A DNA stretch of 64,000 nucleotides, from positions 2,480,001 to 2,544,000 of the forward strand of contig CM074696.1 in NCBI GenBank assembly GCA_037367355.1, given 5' to 3'. This document shows positions 1 through 10,575 of this stretch, in pieces. Source of the DNA: Neoscytalidium dimidiatum (Eukaryota > Ascomycota > Dothideomycetes > Botryosphaeriales > Botryosphaeriaceae). The position numbers and the translations under genes are program-made. The notes under the pieces were generated by a model. That model searched no databases, was not told the DNA's origin, and was given only the letters and a program-made list of their open reading frames with translations. Positions within the stretch are counted from its first letter, which is position 1, and the number at the start of each line of letters is the position of its first letter.

Positions 1-2
1 AC

Positions 3-221
3 CTCGCCTTCTGGGCAAAGTACAACTACGTGCTCTCGGCCGCGTTCTCAACCGGCATCGCCATCTCTGCTGTGATCATCTTCTTCGCGGTGGAGTACAA
101 TGGGTACGAGATCAACTGGTGGGGCAACTCGGCTGAGAGCGGGTGCGAGAGCTCGGCGTGCACGCGGTTGAAGCTGGCGGACGGCGAGTATTTTGGGCCG
201 AGGATCGGGAATTATTCGTGA
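3..221 (+). CDS. Oligopeptide transporter (OPT family), C-terminal end only
   Basis: An open frame enters from the left edge and stops at TGA 219-221. The last 72 residues read as the end of a small-oligopeptide transporter of the OPT/Isp4 family, proton-coupled peptide importers of the plasma membrane. Visible family features are the WAKYNYVLSAAF segment leading into a hydrophobic helix (SAVIIFFAVEY) and the short tail with NWWGN followed by a Cys pair. The start, and most of the roughly 12-15 helices, lie outside the window, so substrate and integrity cannot be judged. The assignment rests on this C-terminal signature alone. Confidence 0.82.
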   Translation, partial: LAFWAKYNYVLSAAFSTGIAISAVIIFFAVEYNGYEINWWGNSAESGCESSACTRLKLADGEYFGPRIGNYS

Positions 222-800
222 GAGGTGGTGGGCGGATGGCGGGATTGGATGGAGGCGAAGGACGGCAGAGATTGAGGTGGCTGGGTGGAATTAAGATATC
301 GGCGAGGCCGTGATGAGATCATTGGTCGACAGAAAGGAGATGCGGAGACGCATGCGTCTGAGGAAAGCGGTGGCAGCTAACGTCCAATACTGGCATCCTT
401 CCCAATTAGATGCGGCTTACGCGGGCGAAAGCATATCAAGGCGGCCTCTCGAATGGGAGCCTACAATGCGATGCGCTATGAGATGGCTTTTCCGTCATTC
501 GCAGCCACAATCAGCCGTTGACGACTGTGCTGCAGGATTCTTGTGTTCGCATGTCGGTTGCGCCGGACGATGACGTACCTAATTCTACACGCCGTCTTCT
601 CTTCTTATCTTCTCCGCATTCTGAGATTGGGATATTGGACGGACTCCAGGCAGCAGGAACCGATATAAAAGGGAGTCATGTCCAGAAATGGTTGGCATTC
701 TCGTACGGACACACTTCTGCTGCTTGTGATTCAATCGTCGTTTTGGAGGTATCCAGCTCTTACAGCAATTAATTTTCAGATTGCCAGTTTTCTTTGCAAG
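222..800. other. Intergenic: OPT 3' flank and promoter of the Cys-rich gene
   Basis: No convincing coding frame is seen. A TATA-like box lies at 663-670. The short open frames on both strands lack codon bias and family resemblance. Confidence 0.5.
663..670 (+). promoter_or_regulatory. TATA-like box upstream of the Cys-rich gene
   Basis: The sequence ATATAAAA lies about 135 nt before the proposed ATG at 801. The spacing fits a fungal core promoter with a short leader. It is a motif match only. Confidence 0.45.
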
Positions 801-1193
801 ATGGGTCAGGGAAGTACAAAGGTAGAGGAAAAGTCGATTTCGTAAGTTGTCTGCGCTAGTATTTCGGCGACCAGACTCACCAGGTCCGACACAGGACGAC
901 CGACACGGATAGCGACGGCAACACGAATTGCAGCAACTGCGTCGGATGCAAGAACTGCAGCAACTGCTCCAATTGTACCAATTGCACGTCATGTAGCTTT
1001 TCGAGCAACCTGGAGAACTGCGAGCGCTCGCAACATTGTTCCAACTCGTACAATCTCATTGACTGCGACCACTGCAGGTAAGTGCACAGACGCCCTAGTG
1101 TGCCTGCGCTGCTGATGAAGCGCTCTTTTTGCCAGCAATTGCAGGAACTTGAAAGGGAGAAGCCATGCCAGCAATGAAGATGGAAGCGCCTGA
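801..1193 (+). CDS. Small Asn/Cys-rich protein (90 aa), function unknown
   Basis: Proposed exons are 801-821, 884-1077 and 1136-1193, giving 90 residues. Exon 2 encodes repeated NCSNC/NCTNC units with the Cys spaced mostly two residues apart, then looser Cys in ENCERSQHCSNS and IDCDHC. Intron 2 (58 nt, GTAAGT..CAG) joins DHC to SNCRN exactly in phase and continues the Cys spacing, which is good evidence that the frame is real. Intron 1 (62 nt, GTAGAG..CAG) is the weakest part. A stronger GTAAGT donor at 842 would leave a 42-nt intron in a frame without the Cys pattern. There is no signal peptide, so a cytosolic or nuclear location is likelier than secretion. The CxxC density suggests metal binding, but it matches no metallothionein I know. 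The 5' end could differ. Confidence 0.5.
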
Positions 1194-1658
1194 TGAGGGA
1201 TGAGGGTTAGGCTGCTGGTCTGCTGAGTGGCGAAACAGCGCAAAGCATTTGATGGGCGAAGAGCACCATCGTTGTACGTCTACATAGTCAATTGATAGCT
1301 TGCTGTGGTAGCGGTGGCGTGAGATGTTGAAGTACAGTGATGAGCGAGATAATATCGCTGGAACAGACGAAGGGGCGGCGGGCTGTTTGATGGGTAATCG
1401 GAACAATGCGGGCGGCCACGGCCATGCATGCAAGGCTGAGCTCGCTGTGTGCCAGGCTGCGTGCGTCCTGTCGTCCCAGGCAGCCGTCCGCCTCATTTTC
1501 TCAACGTCAACATTCAACACATATCGTCAACTTGCACCGCCTCTGCATCCTGAGCCCGTGTTATCGTGTGGTTGCAGCCCTCTCTCATCTTCCACTGCCC
1601 TCCCTCTGCTATTCCCTAGCTTAGTGTTTCCCTCTCGTTCGACCCTAAGAGCGAAGCC
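1194..1658. other. Intergenic before the F-box gene
   Basis: No supported gene is seen. The last 150 nt are CT-rich (TCTCATCTTCC, CCCTCTGCTATTCCC), as is usual for a fungal leader, and run into a good start context at 1659. Confidence 0.45.
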
Positions 1659-2165
1659 ATGGTTAGCGCAGCCCACACAGTCTTCAATTGCACCGAGCTT
1701 CTCGAGCTCATCCTCTCGTTCACATCCGCCGCCGACCTCCTCATCATCCAGCGGACATGTCAAAGATGGAAGGCCGTCGTTGAGGCGTCGAATGTGTTGC
1801 AGCGGTGCCTCTTTTTCGTTCCTGACCAGCGCGGGGTTGAGGCCTACGGCCTGAACCCCCTACTCGTTCAGCGTTTCAGGTTCAGCAGGGAGGTCACGGG
1901 TCACCTCTGTGTCACCATCAAAAGCGAGTGGCGAAACAGCCTGCTCTCGTGCCCCAATGCCTCGTGGCGCCGCATGCTGCTCTCGCAGCCGCCCGAGCCG
2001 TTCATCATGGAAGAGCCGCTGGGAGGCGGCAGCAATAAGTCAGGCGGCTTCGGGGACGGCACCACCTGCGGCGACGCCTGGGATTGCTTGATTCCTCCGC
2101 CGGAGAAAAAGAAGGAGAAGAAGCGCGGTCCGACTGCCGCGAGTCGCAGGGAGCTGTGGGAGTAG
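1659..2165 (+). CDS. Short F-box protein
   Basis: Intronless gene of 168 residues; the ATG sits in the context GAAGCCATGG. Residues about 8-45 form an F-box (FNCTELLELILSF, then LLIIQRTCQRW), the Skp1-binding helix set that recruits substrates to SCF ubiquitin ligases. Downstream the NPLL motif (residue 66 on) and the SCPNASWRRMLLSQPP stretch are typical of a large family of short F-box proteins in Dothideomycetes; this comes from family memory, not an alignment. No WD40 or LRR substrate-binding repeats follow. The tail is Gly-rich, then Lys-rich (PPPEKKKEKKRG). The substrate is unknown. Confidence 0.8.
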   Translation: MVSAAHTVFNCTELLELILSFTSAADLLIIQRTCQRWKAVVEASNVLQRCLFFVPDQRGVEAYGLNPLLVQRFRFSREVTGHLCVTIKSEWRNSLLSCPNASWRRMLLSQPPEPFIMEEPLGGGSNKSGGFGDGTTCGDAWDCLIPPPEKKKEKKRGPTAASRRELWE

Positions 2166-2881
2166 ACACAGCGTAATCCGCAAACTCAATCTGCTGCCAA
2201 CCCTATCAACCTCCGGCTCGCCAGGATGCCGCAAGATGTTGTTCAATTCAACCTTACCTATAATCCAGCAGTCTTAAAGTCGACGACGGTCGCCGCCCAT
2301 CGAAGCGCGGCCTCCACAGAAATCACGGCACGCTCAAAATGAAGCTCTGCAATTTACCTGATCGACGGCAGATCGCGATGCGTTGGGGGAGCCACCGGGC
2401 TCAAACGAAACTCCCCGCCGGGTGCCCCAAAGCGCGAGGCGACGGCTTCATTCGGGGTCCCTTTCCGGCAAAAGCGCCTGAAACAGGCGCGTTTATTGAC
2501 GTGCAGGGTTCCGGCTAAGCCGCCAGCGAAAAGCTTGTCGTTTCAAACAGGCACGACGGCCCCGACTCTCAAGTTGATTAGGGAAATGCGGACGCCGGTA
2601 CGGGATCCCACGGCGAACCCTGCATCAAGGCCCGCCCGCAGCCAACTGGTGCTTTGCTTCGAGCCTGCGGCGCCGGTGGCCAGACCTGCGCAGCCTAAAA
2701 CGACCAGAGGGTGGGTTCCACGCATGACGTCGGAAATGGGCTGTCCGTTTCAACTCAGGGAAGGCAGTGCGGAGATGTGATGTGTGGGTATTTAAACCGC
2801 TGGCCCTCCCATTCTGGCTGTAGCTCGCCACCGGACTGCATTCCTTATTGTCCGTACTTCCTTATTCTTCTTGCTGTCACC
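2166..2881. other. Intergenic, promoter of the expansin-like gene
   Basis: No supported coding region is seen. A TATTTAAA box lies at 2789-2796, about 90 nt before the ATG. Open frames at 2496-2831 overlap on both strands without family resemblance. Confidence 0.5.
2789..2796 (+). promoter_or_regulatory. TATA-like box of the expansin-like gene
   Basis: TATTTAAA lies 86 nt before the start codon at 2882 and is followed by a CT-rich leader. Confidence 0.5.
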
Positions 2882-3692
2882 ATGCTTGGAAAGTCTCTCG
2901 TTTACATCACCGCTGCGCTGGGCGTTGCCAATGCGGGTACCACCTATAAGGCCACTATGACGGCCTACGGCTCGAGCGACAACAACGGTTCTGGCAACTG
3001 CGTCAAGACTGGAGCCTGCGGGTTTTACTTTGACGTGAGTTTATCTGCATGAAGGTGGTAAAGCTCCATCACTAACTTCAGATAGCCCGGCTACTCGGCA
3101 GCCGTCTCGCAGAATCTCTACGGCGCTGGTCCCGGCCAAGGTGCCGGCCCTGCTTGCGGAAAGTGCTATGCCTTGACGGCAGAGAAGGATAGCAGCGGCA
3201 ACGCGCTCAGCAACACCAAGACGGTCGTCGTGCGTGTCGACAACCTGTGTCCTGGTAAGCATTCAACCCCCTTCACTTCCAGATTTCCACAGCAAAGCCC
3301 AGCCCGCCCACTATCTCTACCCTCATCGCCCGAATGGAGTTATGGAGAGCCACAGTTTCCCCCAATCGGACAACATAGTAGCACATGTATCTCGTATACA
3401 TTACGTCGGTGTATTACGATCACCCGTTATACAAACCCGTACTGACTCGCGGCGCCCGTTAGCGGACGGCAATTCCGTGTGCTCGATGAAGACGACATCG
3501 GACACGAACTCTTACGGTGCCAATGTCAATTTTGATCTATGCATCGACTCTGGCGCCAACACAGCCGTGTTTGGCGAAGGCAACAACATCGGGTTGGCGC
3601 AGGGCACGGCCGAGGAGGTAGACTGCTCGCAGTGGAGTGGTAAGCAGGTGGGCTCCGGTTGGAAGAGGCACGCGTGGGTCTTCTCCGCTTAG
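2882..3692 (+). CDS. Secreted double-psi beta-barrel protein (expansin-like / barwin-like)
   Basis: Exons 2882-3034, 3086-3254 and 3463-3692 give 183 residues. A signal peptide covers about residues 1-18 (MLGKSLVYITAALGVANA). The mature part is a single DPBB domain: YKATMTAYG, ACGFYF, PGYSAAVSQNLYG, GPACGKCYALT, DNLCP and DGNSVCS, with paired Cys as in barwin-like or expansin-like fungal proteins that loosen or bind plant wall glucans. No CBM follows, so it is shorter than plant expansins. Introns 1 (51 nt) and 2 (208 nt) are in phase. The 3' end is ambiguous: either the frame runs to TAG 3690-3692, or a 53-nt intron (GTAAGC 3640 .. TTAG 3692) is removed and translation stops at TAG 3695-3697 after DCSQWSG. 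The latter resembles family C-termini. Confidence 0.83.
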
Positions 3693-3697
3693 GCTAG

Positions 3698-4107
3698 GGG
3701 AACCGGGGAGATGAGATCTCGCTTATCGTCATGTTGCGCCTCGAGGGTGCGCGGAGATTGTTGTTGGCCTTGAAGGTCATGATTTTGGACGGTTGTCTTT
3801 CGGTACGACCGCCGACTCCATTGCGCCTGCACGGGACAGGATGGACTACAGTGCTGGCAAGGGAACAGCTGCATAACCCGTTCATGTATCATATATATCC
3901 ACCTAAATAAAATTTATTGTACGCGGAGTGTGTGTCGCAGCAGACGTCAACATAAGTGACCGTCTTTATTCCTCGCCAAGCTTATGATCGACGCAACCGC
4001 ATCGCGTGCATCGGCCCCAGAAAGGTAGCCCGCCCTCTGATTCTTTCCCCCAACCTTTCTCCACACCGTGCCCGCTCCGTCCCCCCACACAACCACAGCA
4101 AGCAACC
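3698..4107. other. Intergenic, 3' flank and RS-gene promoter
   Basis: A polyadenylation-like stretch (AAATAAAATTTATT, about 3904-3917) follows the expansin-like gene. The remainder is C-rich leader of the next gene. No further gene is seen. Confidence 0.45.
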
Positions 4108-5572
4108 ATGCCGTCAGACCACCACCACCACCGGCACCGTCGCACCCGTTCGCGCTCGCGCTCGCGCTCGCGCTCTCCACACCACAACGACCGCGACCGC
4201 CGCCACCGCACGCGCACGCGCTCCCGCTCACCATCGCGCCGCCATCACCACCATCACCACCATCACCACCACAGCCGACACCACCGTGCGTCCAAGCACA
4301 GCAAGCCCGCGCCCGCACCCGCGCCCGTTACCCTCCCCTTCGACGCGCGGCCCCTGTCCAAACACGACTACGCGCGCTACGCGCCCATGTTCGCGCTATA
4401 CCTAGACATCCAGAAGCAGAAGATCCTCGAGGACCTGGACGAAGTCGAGGTGAAAGGCCGGTGGAAGAGTTTCGTCGGGAAGTGGTGAGTACACGGACGC
4501 CACCAATTGGTTTTCCTTTCCTTCGAAGAAGAGGAGTATGATTGCTGGCGGGGAAGGAGAAAGAAAAAGCATGTGGCTCCCAGACTGACGCTCGTGAGGA
4601 ACCGTGGAGAACTGGCAGAGGGCTGGTACGACCCGACTACGCTGCAGAAGGCGATCGCGAATGCCGAGGAGGAGGGGCATGATGCCGCTGGGTACGCTGG
4701 CCGCCCGCGCGACGAACGGGAGAGGAGGAGGAGGAGGAGGAGCTCCCCGGACTACGGCGCCGGGGCGCGACGCTCAGATTCTCAAGAAAGACACGAGGAC
4801 GGTGCCGCCGCAGGAGGTGAAGATGACGAGGACGAAGACGACGAGTTCGGTCCCGCCGCCCTCCCGAGCGAAGTCGGGTTCACGAACGCGCGACGGTCAG
4901 GCCCCGCGATACCGCGGCTGGAGGACCTGGAGATGAGGGATGGTGAGTGCCTATTTGCTCCTTTTTTTTTTTTTTGTCCCATTCATCACGTCGAGCGCAT
5001 CTACAAAGCCAACCTTTCCCGCCTCCTCCGACCCACCATACCGAAACGCGTCTGTATGGAGACACAGCTAACTTCTCCTTTTTTTCCCCCACCCAGAACT
5101 CCGCCACGAAGATGCCGCCGCCCACGCCGCGCACCTCCGCGCCCTGCGCCGCGCCGACCGCACGCTGCAAAAGGAGCGCCTGGAGGAGCTCGCCCCGCGC
5201 GCCGACCCGGGCAGCCGGGAGCGGCTGCTCGAGAAGCGCGCCGCCACGACGGCCGCGCACCGCGCCTTCCGGGACGCGAAGTCGCCGGGTGCGGAGGAGA
5301 TTGGGGAGCGGGATCTGTTGGGTGGTGGGAACGGGGCCGACGAGCTGCGGGCGCGGAGGCGCGAGGAGGAGCGGCGCAAGAACGAGCGCGAGATACGCAA
5401 GGAGGAGATGCTGCGGGCGCGCGCGGCGGAGCGCGAGGAGAAGCTGGCGCAGCATCGCGCCAAGGAGGAGCGGACAATGGAGATGCTGAGGGCATTGGCG
5501 AGGGCGAGGTTTGGTGGTGGTGGGGGTGGTGCTGGTGAGAATTGGGCCGGGGAGCAGGAGGCATTGAATTGA
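4108..5572 (+). CDS. RS/His-rich conserved nuclear protein, probably RNA-processing related
   Basis: Exons 4108-4484, 4599-4942 and 5097-5572 give 398 residues. Residues 1-70 are low complexity: His runs, an RS repeat (SRSRSRSRSP) and a ten-His tract. A conserved core follows (LPFDARPLSKHDYARY, MFALYLDIQKQK, EVKGRWKSFVGKW|NRGELAEGWYD). Intron 1 (114 nt) splits the codon of the last Trp and restores this core, which proves that junction. Intron 2 (154 nt) has a T-tract plus a CT-rich 3' end. The C-terminal third is a charged coiled coil (EEERRKNEREIRKEE) ending in a Gly run. RS repeats suggest a nuclear speckle or splicing role. Fungal relatives are often labelled HEL117-like, yet no helicase motif is visible here, so I would not call it a helicase. 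Confidence 0.85.
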
Positions 5573-5724
5573 TTGATGGTAGGAGAAAGTGATGGATCAA
5601 AGTCTGCATTACCACTCTGCTATGGGCAGAATGAAAAAAGAATAATTAAAGAGAAGCTTTGAAGCCACGTCGGGGTATCACAACAAAACCATTTACAACT
5701 TTATTTCCCCCCTACTTCCCCCGA

Positions 5725-7425
5725 TCACTGATTCCTACTCCCCGAACCAAAGAGTCCCGACCTCCTCTTCCTCACCGCTTCCCTCCTCTCTTGCCCACTC
5801 TCCATACTTGTGCCCAAGCCTGAATCCCGCTCCATCTGCCTGCCGGCGGTGTCAAGCACGAAATCCGCATCTTCGTCCTCATCGTCCGCCTCTTGACCAC
5901 CAGCAGGCGGCACATCTCTCGGTACACCGCTAGGCTCCTCCTCCTCGCTCTTCACGCGCGGGGACTCGTACCGCAGGGACGGCTGGCCTGCATACGACGG
6001 GAAAGTGCGGGGCGTGTCCGAGAGCTCGGGGACGTCTGTCGTCTCGGTCTCACCCTCCTCGGTCTTGACATCCGTCTCGTCCTCCGCCTTGGGTTCCGGT
6101 TTGGCAGCCGGTGGGCGTTGTGCAAAAATCCGGGAGAGGGCGAGCCAGGCAAGGATCATGAAGGTCATTCCGACAACCCAGAAGGCCGTAGTGAAGACGA
6201 TGGCGGCGGTGAGGCGGAAGTTGTACATAAAATACCTGCATCGCCATTAGTACGATGTCTTTCCCCCGAATTCCCAACCACTCCAGACGGACGCAGACAA
6301 ATCGCACGGGTGAGTGAGCTTGGGAAAAAGGGAAAAATCCTCGGAGAAAGGCAATGGGGAGGAAAACGCACCTCAAACCTCCCAGCCTCGCCTCGAAAAC
6401 GACCCAACACCCGTACACCTGCAGCCTCTCGACGGCCCGCACCTCGACCCTCACCTTATCCGGCAACCGCCTCCAGCTGCCCCGCTCGAAGCTCACCCCC
6501 TCCAACACGCCGACCACCAACCGCTCCGCCTCCCTCCGCCACCCGATCAGGTACCACGGCAGCGCCGCCGCCCTGCCCACGTTCTCCACCACGTCGCTGT
6601 ACCACGTCAGGATCGCCGGCCTGCTGCTCCGCGCCAGCACCGCCTCGTCGGCCGCGATGCCGGGCGCGCGCGGGCCGGACGGGGACGGGGACGGGGCTCC
6701 GGACGCGATGCCCGCGATGCCGTCGCCCACGGTCGTCGCGCCCCCGCCGCGCTGGCCCTCCGCCGGCGCCGGCCCCACCAGCGCGACGTCCAGCATGAAG
6801 TTGCCCGCCTCGCGGTTGGCGCGCGTGCGCGGCATGTCCAGCTCGACGCGCACGTCGTACGGCTGCTCGCTGACGAGCCACTTGCGCAGGCCGGTCGCCG
6901 TGCCCCACGGGTGCTGGTGCTGCTGCTGCTGTGGCGGCGGTTCGGCGAACGCGTTGTCGATGTTGGGGCGTGGGTTTGAGGAAGAGGTGTGGAACTGCAG
7001 GTGCACGGGGACGGCGAAGCCGCGCGTGGGCACGTAGGCGTAGTAGAAGACGGAGTAGGCGGCGAGGGCGGCGGCGAACAGGGCGCACGAGCCGAGCAGG
7101 AGAAGGGCGGTTTGGATGTAGGCGCGGCGGGCGGGCTTGGAGAGGGCGGCGTGGAGGGGGGCGAGGGCTTTATCCTGCGGAGCTGGTTAATACCATTGCT
7201 GCGGAGATTGTTCCTGCTGGCGTTGATAGGGGGGGCAGTCACGAAGGTTTGGCTCGATGTATGCGGTGCGGAGAAGAAGTTGGAAATATGCATGGGCGGG
7301 GAAGGGAGAGCTGCGGTGCACGCGAGACGAGGGGGATGTAGGTAAGAGGGGGAACGCACCTTTGCGATCTGGATAACACCTTTCACGTACTCCTCATCAT
7401 CTGAGGCAGTGGTAGAGCCAGCCAT
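5725..7425 (-). CDS. Seipin-like ER membrane protein (lipid droplet biogenesis)
   Basis: On the minus strand exons 7425-7360, 7174-6372 and 6235-5725 give 459 residues. The layout is that of seipin: a short cytosolic N-terminus, a first membrane helix around residues 41-65, a large lumenal domain (LRKWLVSEQPYDVRVELDMPR, then GNFMLDVALVG and a long acidic-poor loop), a second helix around 296-322 (AAIVFTTAFWVVGMTFMIL) and an acidic cytosolic tail rich in Glu, Asp and Pro. Seipin oligomers mark ER sites where lipid droplets form. The lumenal loop carries a Ser/Pro/Gly-rich insert between the conserved GNFMLDVALVG and YSDVVENVGRAAALPWYL segments, longer than in yeast. Introns are 185 and 136 nt, both in phase. 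The 3' end faces the RS-rich gene with only 152 nt between stops. Confidence 0.88.
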
Positions 7426-7834
7426 TTCGAGGCGTGTCGGCTGGTAAGTCGAAAGCTGGACGTGGTGGAGTGGTGGGTTGAGAGAGAGGTGGAAGCTTTC
7501 ACATGTCGTGTTTACGCGCGAGCTCTGACGTCGGAAGCTCAAGCGGCGCCGAATCAGAGCTCAATCTCCGAGAAGAAAATGACCAATTGAACGAGGACAA
7601 CAAACGATGTCAAAAGTGTTATTATCGCGTCGCGGAAGTAACTCAAGTTGAATCCATCATCATTAAGAAGTCAAGGCAGAAGAGGTATCATAATCCCAAG
7701 TCAAAGCCCCGAATGAAACACCCCGTTCGTCTGCGCCAAAACCCCGACGTCATCATGCCAGACAACTCGCCTCCCTATCCGGCCGTCATAAGGAAACAAA
7801 CATTCATGAACATCAACACAGTCTAGCGACCTAA
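7426..7834. other. Intergenic between seipin 5' end and Ndc80 3' end
   Basis: No gene is recognised. A 107-codon open frame at 7503-7826 has no start context, domain or codon bias to support it. The stretch must hold the seipin promoter and the Ndc80 terminator. Confidence 0.4.
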
Positions 7835-10181
7835 TCACCATTGCTCAACATCCATGGCATCGTGCATCGCATCATCCAATGCACCCCCCTCCCTCGCATT
7901 TTGCGTCTCGTCCGCCTCTTGGTCAACTGCATACTGCACAAACTCCTCGTAATCCTCCAGCTGCCGCTGAAGGCCAATCTTCCACTTGACGACATCGTTC
8001 AACATACGCTCGACCTCCGTGTGCAGTTGCTCGCGAATCTCCGCCGCACGAAGTGTCATCTGTTCGTACCTGAAGGTTGTTCGTTAGCACAAAACGTCGA
8101 GAATACGACATGATGCAAGACTTACTCAATGTTCACACTCATCTCCCTCTGCTCCCAGTACGAGGCATTGTCGGTGAACGAGCTCCTGATCTTGGCCAAC
8201 TCCTTCTCCATCTTCTCGATCTGTGCATCGGACGCCATCTTCTGCGCCGTGCTGATCTCCCGCGTCTTCTCGAACTCCTCCTCGGCGGCGCGCACTCTGT
8301 GGCTCAAAGCTTCCACCTCTGCTTGCTTATCGTCCATGGCCTCCTTGACCTTGTCGAGCATCTCGTTGTTTTCGAAGTCCGCTTCCTGGGCTGCGCTCAT
8401 GCGGTCGCGGATGTCTTTCCTCAGGCCGAGTATCATGTTCTTCAGATCCCGGCGAGGGTCGATGTTGAGAAGGTCGTGGTATTGGTAGCCATTACCCGAG
8501 CGGGTCAGTAACCTGTCGGATTGACTGTCCATCTGAGACGAGTTGAATGGCGCCTCGCTGAGCGTAAGGACGAGCTCGAGATCTGCACCGTTTGCCCTGG
8601 GAGCTGTGGCCGGGATGATGCCAATCTCGTAGCCGTGCGAGTTGTACCTTTCCACCGTGCGCTCGAGGTCATCCAGTTTCTTCGTTGCGTCTAGCTCCTT
8701 CTCAGCAATCCGCCTGCGGGTGTCCTCCAGACGCGAACTCGTAGCCTCCGCGCTCTTCTGGAGACGCTCGCGCTCCGTGTTCATGCGGTCAATATCCTGA
8801 ATGGTAATACCCTGCTGGTCCACCATAGACTGCAGATTCGCCTTGTCCTGTTCAGCCTCCTCCAGCTCTGCCTCGATCTTCTTGATTTCATCATCCAACA
8901 ACTTGACGCGATTCTGGTACTTCTCCACCTTGGCCTCCATGCTGTTGTTGTAATTCTCAAACTTGACGCGGTCTTCCTCAAGGATCTTGATCTGCTCGTC
9001 TAGCTTAGCTATCCTAGGTCCATTCTTGCTGAGCTCGTCAATCTGATCCTGTAGAGCCTTGTGCTCAGCCTCCAGAACCTTGACCTGCTCGAGGTGTGCA
9101 GCGTTGGCGTCGTCAAACTTAGCCGCCATGTTGTCGATATGTCTTTGGATAACGCGGTCGGCCTCGTCCTCGGCGTCATCTTCCACTTGCAACCAGTCGC
9201 GGTACGCATCCGTCAGGAACTGGAAGATGATCTTGTCTCCGGTGACGTCGAAACCTGCCTCGAGGCAGGCCTCGTCATAGGCGCCGGACGCATAGTGCTC
9301 GATCATCTGGGAGAGTTGCATCATCCAGTGCAGCAAGCCGAGGAAGGTTGACCAGTTGTTGCCACCAACTGCTGCAATTTGTGACTTCATGATGCTTTTC
9401 TCGAAAGGGTAGCGCATCTGCTTGAGCAGCGGTGGCACCTCCTGATCAATGTTCTTCTGAAATCGGTAGCTGGGATCGATACGGTGGTAGAGCCATTGAA
9501 ACATGTAGTTGAAATCCTTTTGGGTGGGCGACGTGAAGGACTTGTGGGTCAAAGAATGCTTCATGTCCATCTCAAAGTTGTTGCGTGTCAGGTACTCGCT
9601 GAGCTCCTGAGCCATCTGCGCGCGGACGCTGGGATCCTTTAGCCGTCGTGGATCTTGTGGGATGGCTGCAGCGGGCGGTGCGGTGGTGAAGAAGCTTTGA
9701 TGGATACCCATGGCGCCGCCGAGTCCGTTGGAAGGGCGCGCGCTCCAGACGCTGCTCCGCCTTTGGGAACACTGTTCCAAAGTGGATACAGCAGGCGCGG
9801 GTGTTGACATGATTCCTGGCGCAAAGCTCTTCCTCCCGCTGCTGAACATATTTGGCGCCATGGACTGGCGGTGGGCGGACGAGGAGCCCATATCTGCGAG
9901 ACTGTTTCCGGAGGATGAGCGATGGAAGTTTGGCTGCGCGGGCCGTCCCAAGCCCATGCCGGGCGCGAGGGACATGCGGCCACCAGACATGGCGCGGCCC
10001 ATGTTGGAGTTCGAGTTCGAGCGCTTCATGGCGGAGCTGGGCATCGGAATACCGGTCATGTTGTTATTGTTGAGTCCTCCGAGTGTCTATACAGCATGTC
10101 AGCATAGCCGCGACCGGACGGTAGAGAGGCGCGCACTTCTCGGGGCCGTCGAACGGAGAAGAGGCCCTGCTCTTGGGCCAT
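7835..10181 (-). CDS. NDC80: Kinetochore protein Ndc80/Hec1
   Basis: Minus-strand exons 10181-10137, 10086-8126 and 8069-7835 give 746 residues. The small first exon encodes MAQEQGLFSVRRPRE and joins TLGGLNNN after a 50-nt intron, matching the basic N-terminus of fungal Ndc80 that contacts microtubules. A calponin-homology domain follows at about 120-250 (DPSVRAQMAQELSEYL, then KDFNYMFQWLYHRIDP), then a long coiled coil from about 290 to the end, with a break near 480-510 (YEIGIIPATAPRA) that corresponds to the Ndc80 loop. The last exon adds the C-terminal coiled coil that pairs with Nuf2 and Spc24/25. Stopping at the first internal ATG (10059) would lose the conserved start. Its promoter is shared with the divergent TMA7 gene. 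Confidence 0.95.
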
Positions 10182-10575
10182 TGCAGGTGCGACGAGGTCG
10201 ATGTAGAGAAAGATGCGATGCGGTCGCGTGCTAGTAAGCGAAGCAGGAATGCTACAGTAAAACCGCAGTGGTCAATGTGGCGTGGTTCCGAATGCGCGAC
10301 AGCGGGGACGACGTTGTGTATGGGAGCGAGGATGGTGGAGGAGCGGGATTGTTTTGGTGTAAACAGAAGCGACTGACTCGCCCAGCAACACCCCTGCTAT
10401 TCTTGGCGCCCACGCGACTGCCACTTTCGGCCCGGCGGCCAGACCGCTCTCGTCTTGCCCGCCTCGCCGCCTTTCTTTCTGCCCACAGCCCTCCTCCGCT
10501 CGTTCTCCGTGCCACCTCCGCAAACCCCTCCACCCAAAAGTAGAAAAGAGAGAGGAATAGACCACCGCCGCCAAA
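10182..10575. promoter_or_regulatory. Shared divergent promoter of NDC80 and TMA7
   Basis: The 394 nt separate two genes transcribed outward. The TMA7 side is pyrimidine-rich (GCCCGCCTCGCCGCCTTTCTTTCTGCCC), as in fungal translation-related genes. No TATA box is evident. Confidence 0.5.

Noticed and set aside
822..883. GTAAGT donor at 842 for the Cys-rich gene
   Set aside because: It would leave a 42-nt intron and shift exon 2 out of the Cys-rich frame; the donor at 822 keeps it.
4117..4300. Regular short repeats reminiscent of a CRISPR array
   Set aside because: They are codon repeats for His and Arg-Ser inside a gene; no spacers, and the genome is eukaryotic.
6607..7542. 311-codon minus-strand frame across the seipin start
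   Set aside because: It shares the strand but not the frame with seipin; the spliced seipin model explains the region.
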